Source of the DNA: a bacterium
GTDB lineage: Bacteria; UBA9089; JASEGY01
Reading direction: 5' to 3'
DNA length: 14,371 nt
Assembly (NCBI GenBank): GCA_030019105.1
Contig: JASEGY010000023.1
Span: 4,168 to 18,538 of the forward strand
Under the pieces are notes generated by a model. It was given only the letters and a program-made list of their open reading frames with translations, was not told where the DNA came from and ran no database searches. The position numbers and the translations under genes were made by a program. Of this stretch, positions 1-12,000 are shown one piece after another (positions within the stretch are counted from its first letter, which is position 1; the number at the start of each line of letters is the position of its first letter).

Positions 1-3000
1 CCATCAATGAGGCTCCCATAGCCAATGCCGGCTCTGATGTCAGCGTCTGCTCCGGAACCTGCACTGTCCTGACTGGCTCAGCCTCAGGCGGCACTCCAGG
101 ATATACCTACTCCTGGACTCCGACCACAGGTCTTAGCAATCCCAACGACTCTACCACCGATGCCTGTCCGACCACAACTACCACCTACACCCTGACTGTA
201 ACCGATAACAATGGCTGCACTGATAGTGACCAGGTGGTAGTTACAGTCAATGTGGTAATAGCCAATGCCGGCTCTGATGTCAGCGTCTGCTCCGGAACCT
301 GCACCAGCTTAGCTGGCTCGGCCTCAGGTGGAACTGGACCATACACCTACCTCTGGACACCAAATACCGGCCTGAGTTCTGATACGGCTGCCAATCCACA
401 GGCTTGTCCAACGACAACCACCACCTACACCCTGACCGTAACCGATAACAATGGCTGCACTGACGATGATCAGGTAGTGGTCACAGTTAATGCACCTCCT
501 GTAGCCAATGCCGGTGCTGATGTGGGTGTTTGTTCTGGAACCTGCACCAGCTTAGCTGGCTCGGCCTCAGGTGGAACTGGACCATACACCTACCTCTGGA
601 CACCAAATACCGGTCTGAGTTCTAATACGGCTGCCAATCCACAGGCTTGTCCAACGACAACCACCACCTACACCCTGACCGTAACCGATAACAGTGGCTG
701 CACCGATAGTGACCAGGTGGTAGTGACGGTCAATGTGCCCCCAATAGCCAATGCCGGTGCTGATGTAGGTGTTTGTTCTGGAACCTGCACCAACTTAGCT
801 GGCTCGGCCTCAGGTGGAACTGGACCATACACCTACCTCTGGACACCAAATACCGGCCTGAGTTCTGATACGGCTGCCAATCCACAGGCTTGTCCAACGA
901 CAACCACCACCTACACCCTGACCGTAACCGACAGCAATGGCTGTACTGACAGTGATCAGGTAGTAGTCACCGTTAATGTAGCGCCGACGGCCAACTTTAC
1001 AGCCAATCCTACCTCAGGCTATGCCCCCTTGAGTGTTGCCTTTACCAGCACCTCCAGCGGAACTATCACCTCTTACTCCTGGAACTTCGGGGACGGAGGG
1101 ACGGCTGCTACCCAAAACCCCACTCATAGCTATAATACGGCTGGAAGTTACACCGTGACTTTAACCGCATCCGGCCACTGTGGAACAGATGATGAAATAA
1201 AGACGAACTACATAAGTGTCTCAACAGACAGTACCAACCCAACAGTCACTATCACTTCACCCAACAATGGCAATGACACCACTACCTATCAATCCACTAT
1301 CACCATCGCCGGTTCAGCTTCGGATGCCCATTCCGGCCTTGCCTCTGTGACCATCAATACCGGCCAGGCAAATTCCGGCAGCCTCAGCAACTTCAGTTTT
1401 ACCGTCTCTCTCTCTCCGGGGGACACTACCTTTGTTGTCACGGCCACTGATAATGCCGGAAACACCGGCACTGATTCTATTACCATTACCTACCTCCCAC
1501 CGGTAAAGAACATCAGGATAAATGAGGTGGCCTTTAAGGAGACCAATGACTGGATCGAGCTTAAGGTGATGGAAACCGGGAGCTACAACGGTTACCGCAT
1601 CTATGAGGGGGCCACTGTATTAGCTACTATTCCTAACTGGGGGAGTTTAACGGCTGGTGACTTTATCGTCATCCATGAGGAGAGCGGAACAGATGATACC
1701 AATAAGGCCGATAATAACCCCGGTTATTGGGATGTCTATGGGACCAACGCTGCTCTGATCGCCACAGATAATATCATCCAGATCAAGATGCCCTCCGGAG
1801 ATGACAGGAGGGTGGATGTGGTTATCTATTCCAATAACAATGGCGACTTCACCGGCAACCAGACAGAGGCCAATGGGGCTGTTACTGATAGTCAATGGGA
1901 TACAGGCTCGTCTTTCTCCGGCAGCAAAGACTCTGATGCCTGGACTGACAGTGATAATGTCAGCACCGGGCAATCTATCGGCCGTGATCCCTCTTCAACC
2001 GATACCAACTCTCGCGCAGACTGGATGCTCAAGACCCTGTTCACACCAGGGGCAGCCAATATCATCCCCCCGACAGCCAATGCCGGTGGACCTTATTCAG
2101 GTAATGAGACCGACACCATTATCCTGAATGCCGGCGCTTCAACCGATAGTGACGGAAATATTACCCTCTATGAGTGGGATGTAGATAACAACGGCACTTA
2201 CGACATAAGCGCCTCAGACAGTTCTTATGCTTACAGTTGGGCAGACGATTACAGTGGCTCGGTGATCCTCAGGGTGACCGATAATGATGGCCGGACCGAT
2301 ACTGCTTCCGCCTCAGTGACTATCTCTAATCGTGCTCCAGTGGCCTCAGCCGGCGGGCCTTATTCGGGGGGAATTGGCGAGACCATCACCCTTGCCGGGT
2401 CAGCGGTTGATTCCAGCCCGCATGATACCTTTACCTACAATTGGGATTTGGATAACAATGGGACTTACGAGACACTAAATACCCAGAACCCATCTACTTC
2501 CTGGGATACAGTCGGAATTTACCTCATCACTCTGAAAGTAACCGACGACGATGGCGGAGCAGACACGGATACCACAGAGGTGGTTATTAGCGACAGTATC
2601 CCACCGGTGGTTACTATTACTTCACCCAATAACGGCAACGATACCACGACCACCCAGTCGCAGATAACCATCTCCGGCTGGGCCTCAGACACTGGAACCG
2701 GGGTAGTTACAGTCTCGATCAATACCGGCGACAGCAATACCGGGGATACGGCTAACTTTAGTTTCCTGGTGACCCTTAACCCGGATACCAACACCTTTAT
2801 TGTTACAGCCCAGGATGGGGCCGGTAATACCGGGACTGATACCATTAACATCTATTACTATCCTCCCTGTCCTTCGCCGGTAGCTGACTTTACGGCTTCT
2901 GATACCTCTGGCTGTGCCCCCTTGAATGTTTGCTTTACCGACTCCTCTACTGGAGATATTACCAGTTGGTCCTGGGACCTGGATGGCGATGGCATTTCCG

Positions 3001-6000
3001 ATACCACTTTCCAGAACCTATGTTACACCTACGATACGCCAGGGACTTACACTGTTAGTTTGACCGTCTCAGACACCTGTGGTTCTGACTCGGAAACCAA
3101 AGTGGCCTACCTTGAAGTCTTTCCAGGGCTAATTGAAGAGGGCGGTTCTTTCTACAGCCTGATAGCCACCTTGAAATCCAGGGTCATTGCTAAAAATACA
3201 GAGGGTTACATTCCACCAGAGGCAGCCGATACAGCAACAATGAGCCAGGTAGTGAATCTGATCACTTCTGGCATATCTACCTATAATTCCAATACCCTTC
3301 AGGCGGCCGCTTGTCTGGCCGCTACTATTGACTATGAGTTAGTGAAGTTTGCTGATACTGAATCCGGCCGGGACCACTATGTCCTCCGTGAAGAGGAATC
3401 GGTTAACCGGGGTTGGGGCTCCTATATCTTCAATTCCGATGACTGCTCTAAGGGTGTGATAGAGATACCGCATCCTTTATTTGACATCAATACCCCTGAA
3501 GTGGGCAGCCGGGCGTATATCGAGGCCGGGGCCAGGGTCTTTCTTATGGCCGGGTCCCATCGAAATGCCAATGCTGATGGGGAGGCAGATGCGGCCCATA
3601 ATTCAGCCACCATCTTTGAGACCGTTCATGAGACCATCACTACCGCCACAACTAACAGTATCCAGATACATGGCTTCAGTATCAACAACCATCCGGGCTA
3701 TCCGGATATTGTCTTAAGCGCCGGTGATGGCAGCGTGCCTTCTCCTCTGGGTCAACTTCGTGACCGTTTGATGGCTAAAGGCTTTAGCGTTGGAGTTTAC
3801 GATGGAGTTAATTGGTTTGATTTAGGCGCTACTACCAATGTTCAGGGTATCTACACCAGGAGTGTAGGGGGCATCTTTATCCATATCGAACTGGAAAAAT
3901 TTATCCGTGATGATCCGGCAGAATATGCTAAGGTAGTTTTATCAAGCAAAGAGGTATTTGGATACCCCTTAGCCGACTTCAACGGCGCGCCTACCTCGAG
4001 CTGCGTCCCTCTTTCGGTCTGTTTTGCTGATTCCTCTACCGGCGATATTACTTCCTATCTCTGGGACTTCGGTGATGGGAACAACTCCGGTGATTCCAGC
4101 CCCTGCCATACCTACAATACCCCGGGGACTTACACCGTTACTCTAACCGTGAACGGGGAGTGCGGAAGCGACTCTGAGGTTAAAAGCGCCTACATCACGG
4201 TAGATACCTGTCCGATAGACGTCCGCATAAACGAGGTCGCCTTCAAGGAGACCAACGACTGGATCGAATTCTATATCGGAGGGACATACTTAGGTGGCCT
4301 GGGGGTTTACAAAGGAGCCACCCTGGTCAAAGAATTCCCGGACATCAACGCCAGCGCGGGTGACTATGTGGTCTTACACTTTAACGGCAACCCGGCTAAT
4401 GACGAGAATGATACCACTGGCAAGGGAACCAATGGCTATTGGGATATCTACACCAGCAACTCAGGGCTGACAGGCACGGATGAGGTAGTCAGGGTTCAGA
4501 GAAGCGGGACATCCTCAGTTTCACCCACCAACACCCTCGATGCGGTTATCTGGTCCAACAATGACGGCAGATTCACCGGAAACAGTTCAGTAGCTAATGA
4601 CCTGGTAACGGCCGGACACTGGGATGCCGGATTTGATTTTAATGCGGGAGATTCCGGGGCGGTCGTTAATAGCGATGAGGTCAGTTCTGGGGAATCTATT
4701 GGCCGCGATCCCTCCTCAACCGATACCAACTCCAGATCAGACTGGGCACTTAAAACCTTCCAGACACCAGGAGCAGACAACTGCATCCCACCAACAGTCA
4801 ATGCCATTACTGATGACAATACTATCTGCTCCGGAACCTGTACCACCTTACATGGCGACGCCTCAGGTGACAGTCCATCGTATACCTTCGCCTGGACTTC
4901 ATCCGCAGGTGATAATATTGCCAATGACTCTAATCCCACTGTCTGCCCGACTGCAACTTGCACTTACACCCTGACCGTGACTGATGACAATGGCTGTACT
5001 AATACGGCTCAGGTGACAGTTACAGTTGGTATACCTCCCACAGTCAGCGCGAGCGCTGAGGATGATAGTATCTGCTCCGGAACCTGTACCACCTTACATG
5101 GCTCGGCCACGGGTTGCAGTGGGTCATGCACCTACTCCTGGAGTCCGGCCACCGGCCTTTCCAATCCCAATATCACCAATCCTACTGCCTGTCCAACTAC
5201 CACCACCACTTACACCCTGACCGTAACCGATAACAATGGCTGTACCGGCGATGATCAGGTGGTAGTTACAGTTAATGCGGTTATTGCCGAGGCCGGACCT
5301 AATGTCAACGTCTGCTCCGGAGACTGCACCGTCTTAAATGGCTCAGCCACAGGTGGGACGGCGCCATATACCTATTCCTGGAGTCCGACTACCGGGCTTG
5401 ATCATGCCGACAGTCCAAATTCCAATGCCTGCCCGACTATCACCACTACCTACACCCTGACCGTAACCGATAACAATGGCTGCACTGATCAGGATCAGGT
5501 AGTAGTAACAGTTCTTCCTGACTTTGACGGGGATGGGGTCAGTGACCAGTGCGATAATTGTCCGGGATTTCCAAACCCTGGTCAGATTGATAATGACGGA
5601 GATGGTGTCGGTGATGTCTGCGATAATTGTCCAATCATTCCCAATCCTGACCAGAGTGACTTTGATTGGGATGGTGTCGGTGGCGTTTGCGATAATTGTC
5701 CATCAATTTGGAACCCTGCTCAAAAGGACATAGATGGAAACGGTGTTGGCGACGTTTGCGATGGTTGTCCAAGCATTCCTCCTGATAGTGACGGAGACGG
5801 TTTTGGTGATGTTTGCGATAATTGTCCAGGCGACTTTAACCCTGCTCAGAGTGACCTTGACGGGGATGGTATCGGTGACGATTGCGATAATTGTCCAACA
5901 ACTTATAACCCCCAGCAGATTGACTGGGATTGGGACGGTGTCGGTGATGCTTGCGATAATTGTATTGAAACTCCAAATCCGGATCAGGCAGATTCGGATA

Positions 6001-9000
6001 ATGACGGAATAGGTGATGCCTGTGTCCCACCTCCCGGGATATGGTCGTGCAATCCTGGCGGGGCTGAACAGAATTTCTTCCTCCCGCCGTATCCTGTATT
6101 TGTTACAGGCACAGGCCTTGTTGACCCTGATGGAGGCGCGGCGCGAATCTATGTTGTCTTCGCCAAAGCCTGGTGGATGGGAACCGCGTGGACGGATGGG
6201 GATGTTTTAGTTGATAGATCATCTAATGGTTTTGAAACCGTCAGTTTGCCTCCTAATCTTCCCCCAACACAAATATGGCCGGCGCGTCTAAATCCACTTA
6301 TGTATCATGAGTATGATATTATCATTGATACCGATGAAAATGGACAGTGGGACTCAGGTGTTGATTACCTGGATCATCCCACTGATGTCGGGGCATTCAT
6401 AGACCCACTTTTCTCATCAAATGCCGCAGGCAATATTAAGAATGCCTTTATGCCGGGTGAGAAGGTATATGTGTTCGGGCAATCTCTTCTATACCCCAAT
6501 ACAGAGTATAACTTATATATTGTTCCAAATAAAGATGACTGGAGCACTTCACAGGGATATGATTTAACTGCCGATGAACAATCAGGTGGAACAATAGAAA
6601 CGGTATCTACAAACATTAGTGGTGATTTTCCACCTATCCTGATATGGTCTTCGGCAGCGCTGGGAGATTATGATATTGTGGGAACAAGAACCTCTGATGA
6701 TGACGGATATTATGATGCGGCTACCGACACAGTTGATGATTGGATCACTGTTGGTTTCAGCGTATTTCCGCCTCTAATAGCCAAGGCGGGAAGTGATTCG
6801 AATATCTGCTCCGGAAGCTGCGCCATCTTAAGCGGCTCGGCCACGGGTGGCAGTGGCAGATATACCTACTCCTGGAGTCCGGCCACCGGCCTTAGTAATG
6901 CTGCCGCCCAGAATCCTGAGGCCTGTCCGACGACAACCACCACTTACACCCTAACCGTGACCGATAACAACAGTTGGAGTGATACTGATCAGGTGGTAGT
7001 AACGGTCAATGAAGGCCCAACAGCCGAGGCCGGGGCTGATATTAGCGTCTGTCCCGGAGCTTGCACCGTCTTAAATGGGTCCGCCACGGGTGGGACGGCG
7101 TCATATATCTATTTCTGGAGTCCGACTACCGGGCTTAGTGATGCCGGCATCCAAAATCCCAATGCCTGTCCGGATACAACCACCACCTACACCCTGACCG
7201 TAACCGATAACAATGGCTGTACTGATGATGACCAGGTGGTAGTCACCGTCAAGCTGCCTCCAACAGCCAATGCCGGCTCTGATGTCAGCGTCTGCTCCGG
7301 AACCTGTGCTACCTTAAGCGGCTCAGCCACGGGCGGGACAGCGCCATATACCTATTCCTGGAGTCCGACTACCGGGCTTGATCATGCCGACAGTCCAAAT
7401 CCCAATGCCTGTCCGACGACAACCACCACTTACACCCTGACCGTGACCGATGCCAATGGCTGTACTGGTGCGGATCAGGTGGTGGTTGTAGTTGATGCGG
7501 TTATCGCCAATGCCGGGGCTGATGTGGGTGTCATTTCCGGAACCTGTACCGACTTGCAGGGTTTAGCCACGGGTGGGACCGGACCATATACCTACTCCTG
7601 GAGTCCGACTACCGGACTTAGTAATGCCGACAGTCCAAATCCCAATGCCTGTCCGATGACAACCACCACTTACACCCTGACCGTAACCGATGCCAATGGC
7701 TGTACTGACGAGGATCAGGTATTAGTTGCAGTTGATGAGATTATTGCCAATGCCGGGGCTGATGTCAGCCTCTGTCCCGGAACCTGCGCTGCCTTAAGTG
7801 GCTCAGCTACGGGCAAGACGGGACCGTTTACCTACTCCTGGAGTCCGGCCACTGGCCTTAGCGATACCACTGCCGCCAATCCTACGGCCTGTCCAAACAT
7901 AACCATCACCTACACCCTGACCGCAACTGATGACGGTGGCGAGACCGACGATGATCAGGTGGTAGTCACAGTCAATCTGCCTCCAACAGCCAATGCCGGT
8001 TATGATGTCAGCGTCTGTTTCGGAACCTGCGCCGTCTTAAATGGAGCAGCCACGGGTGGGACCGGACCATATACCTACTCCTGGAGTCCGACCGCTGGAC
8101 TTAGTGATGCCGGTGTCCAAAATCCTGATGCCTGTCCGGACACAACCACTACCTACACCCTGACCGTGACCGATGACAATGGCTGCACTGATACGGCTCA
8201 GGTGACAGTTACAGTTAGTATACCTCCCACAGTCAGCGCGAGCGCTGAGGATGATAGCATCTGCTTCGGAACCTGCACCACCTTGCATGGCTCGGCCACG
8301 GGTTGCAGTGGGTCATGCACCTACTCCTGGAGTCCGGCCACCGACCTCAGTGATCCCACCACCGCTGATCCTACAGCCTGTCCGGATACAACCACTACCT
8401 ACACCCTGACCGTGACTGATGACAATGGTTGTACTGCCGATGATCATGTGGTAGTAACAGTTAATGAGATTGTGGCCAATGCCGGGGCTGATATTAGCGT
8501 CTGCTCCGGAAGTTGCACTACCTTAAATGGGCAAGCCTCAGGTGGAATCCTACCTTACATCTACTCCTGGAGTCCGGCCACCGGCCTTGATCATTCCGAT
8601 AGTCCCACTCCCAATGCCTGCCCAACCACCACAACTACCTACACCCTGACCGTAACCGATAACAAGGGCTGTACTGACAGTGATCAGGTGGTAGTCACAG
8701 TCAATCTGCCTCCAACAGCCAATGTCGGCTCTGATGTTACCGTCTGCTCCGGAACCTGCACTGCCTTAAGCGGCTCAGCCACGGGTGGGACGGCGCCATA
8801 TACCTATTCCTGGAGTCCGACTACCGGCCTTGATTATACCGACAGTCCGACTCCTAATGCCTGTCCGGATACAACCACCACCTACACCCTGACCGTGACC
8901 GATAACAATGGCTGTCCTGCTGTGGATGAGGTGGTAATTACAGTCAATGAACTTCCAACAGCCAATGCCGGCTCTGATGTTACCGTCTGCTCCGGAACCT

Positions 9001-12000
9001 GCACTGCCTTAAGCGGCTCAGCCACGGGCGGGACCGGGCCATATACCTACGCCTGGCGTCCGGCCGCCGGTCTTTCCAATCCCAATATCGCCAATCCTAC
9101 TGCCTGTCCAACTGCAACCACCACCTACACCCTGACCGTGACCGATAACAAGGGCTGTACTGACAGTGATCAGGTGGTAGTCACAGTCAATCTGCCTCCA
9201 ACAGTCGATGCCGGGGCTGATGTTAGTGTCTGTTTCGGAAGCTGCACCACCTTAACCGGCTCGGTTTCGGGTGGGACTTCACCTTACAGTTGCTCTTGGA
9301 ACCCGGCCACCGGACTTGATAATCCTAATACCTTCGCTACCAATGCCTGTCCAGATACAACTACTACCTACACCCTGACCGTAACCGATAACAATGGCTG
9401 TACTGACACCGATCAGGTAGTAGTAACAGTCAATATGTCTCCAACAGTCGATGCCGGGGCTGATGTTAGTGTCTGTTTCGGAAGCTGCATCACCTTAACC
9501 GGCTCGGCCTCGGGTGGGAGTTCACCTTACAGTTACTCCTGGAGCCCGGCCACCGGACTTGACAATCCTAATACCTTCGCTGCCAATGCCTGTCCAGATA
9601 CAACTACTACCTACACCCTGACCGTGACCGATAACAATGGCTGTCCTGCCGATGATCAGGTGGTGATAACAGTTAATCCTTGCCCATTGGACATCCGGAT
9701 AAATGAAGTCGCCTTCAAGGAGACCAACGACTGGATCGAATTCTATATCGGAGGGACATACCTGGGGGGCCTAAGAGTCTACAAAGGAGGAACTCTGGTC
9801 AAAGAATTTCCGGACATCAATGCCGGCGCGGGTGACTATGCGGTCTTACACTTTAACGGCAGCCCGGCTAATGACGAGAATGATACCACTGGCAAGGGAA
9901 CCAATGGCTATTGGGACATCTACACCGACAAGTCAGGGCTGACAGGCACGGATGAGGTAGTCAGGGTTCAGAGAAGCGGGACATCCTCAGTTTCAGCTAC
10001 TAACACCCTCGATGCGGTTATCTGGTCCAACAATGACGGCAGCTTCACTGGAAGCAAGACAATAGCCAATGACCTGGTAACGGCCGGACACTGGGATGTC
10101 GGATTTGATTTTAATGCCGGGGATTCCGGAGCCTTCATTGACAGCGATGATGTAACCCCTGGTTTCTCCATCGGGCGAGATATATCATCAACAGATAACA
10201 ACTCCAGGGCAGATTGGTCCATGGTGAGCCAAACAGGGGGCGGGGCAAACTGTCCCTCCCTGGTAACTGACTTTACGGTTTCTGACACCACTGGTTGCGC
10301 CCCACTGCCGGTTGATTTCAACGATTTATCCACCGGCGATGTCCTCTCCTGGCTGTGGGACTTCGGAGATGACACGACCAGCAGCGACTCGAATCCGTCG
10401 CATACCTACACTGACTCCGGCACCTACACCGTCTCCCTGACTGTCTCGGATACCTGCGGTTCTGACTCTCAAACCAGAGTGGCCTACATTACGGTTCTCT
10501 CAGGATATTCCGGGTCAACCCCGACTCAACTTTTGTGCACCAATAATTGGCTGTGTGTCTATACCGGCGTGACCGCTAATAGTATCGCTGCAACTGATTT
10601 CGATTTAGTTGATATTGACCCTGATGATCTTGCCCCGACTGATGTAACTCTCATCAAAGGCTCAGGCAAGACGGCCTTAGCTTACATAAACATTGGCTGG
10701 GCAGAGGATTGGAGGTCTTATTGGAATCCGGCTTGGGTAGATGGAGCCGGAAATCCGATTCCCGGCACGGCCCCTGCCTGGTTGTTAGCCAGGGCAGATT
10801 GGGAGGGAGAATATTATGTGGATTACACCCACCCTGAGTGGCAGGCCATTGTTTACTCCGCCATTGAGGTAATAGTGGCTAAAGGATTTGACGGCATCTA
10901 CCTGGATAATGTAGAAGCCGGCTACCAGAAGAGGCAAGAAGTCATTGATGGCGGTGATCCGACCGGTGGGATATATGCCGATCTGACACAGGCCAACATG
11001 ATCTCCTTTATCAGGGAGATTTCCTGCCGGTATCGAAGCTCTAACTTCTACATCTTCCCTCAAAATGGCCTGGAGGTAGTCACCTCCCTATTGGATATCA
11101 TTGATGGGGTGGGAGTAGAAGAGACCTATTACCTGGCGACTGATGTGGCTCAGGACCCGGTTGAAACCGCCAACAAGGAATCTATTATGGATACTGTGGC
11201 CGCCGCAAACAAACTCGTCCTCACCCTGGATTATGCTGGGCAGCCAGCCAATATTGATAATGCCTATGACAGATCTTCTGCCCGCGGCTATGTCCCTTAC
11301 GTCTCAGTGGTAGACCTGGATCAAATCGTAATCAATCCTGGCCATGAGCCAGGGTCACTTTATCAGGCCGACTTTAGCGGCATCCCGGCTTCAGGGTGTG
11401 CTCTCCTGACTGTCTGTTTCAGCGACTCCTCTACCGGTAATATCACAGGCTGGGCCTGGGACCTTGACGGCGATGGGATATCCGATACCACTGTCCAGAC
11501 CCCCTGCCGCACTTACGATACGCCCGGGAACTACACTGTTACCCTGGAGGTCAGCGGGACCTGTGGAGGTGATTCTACGACTAAGGCGGCCTATATCCAG
11601 ATCGCATCTCCTACGGTGGTGGCTGACTTCAGCGGCACACTCACCGCAGATTGTGCCCCACTGACGGTTGATTTCAGCGATTTATCCACCGGCGATGTCC
11701 TCTCCTGGCTGTGGGACTTCGGGGATGGCACGACCAGCAGCGACTCGAATCCGTCGCATATCTACACTGACTTCGGCACTTACACCGTCTCCCTGACCGT
11801 ATCAGACACCTGCGGCGCTGATTCTGAGACCAGAACTATCGATATCCGTCCCTGCGGGAAAGAATGGGAAACTTACAACTATCCTAACCCCTTTAATCCG
11901 GTTGACGGAAAAGAAATTACTGCCCCGGATGGGACATTCACTACTGATGGCACGATTATCAAATACACCCTGCCGGAAGATGTAGACGATGAGGTGATTG

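Noticed and set aside
234..236. GTG as the start codon of the giant gene
   Set aside because: The same frame is open to base 3 and encodes a full preceding Cys repeat; the GTG is a Val codon inside the conserved QVVVTVN segment.
18..986. CRISPR array suggested by regular repeats
   Set aside because: Period is 240-243 bases, units are coding in one open frame and there are no short repeats with unique spacers.
4496..4963. 155-codon open frame on the - strand, and similar frames opposite the LTD and PKD regions
   Set aside because: They are antisense shadows of the repetitive coding sequence; similar shadows recur opposite LTD3, and no ribosome binding site or family motif is seen.
5520..6023. 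Dockerin or EF-hand domains, suggested by D.DGDG.GD loops
   Set aside because: The unit length, the DNCP motif and the regular cysteines fit thrombospondin type-3 repeats.
6777..9680. Diversity-generating retroelement target or template repeats
   Set aside because: No reverse transcriptase gene is present and differences are not concentrated at adenines; tandem duplication and conversion explain the pattern.
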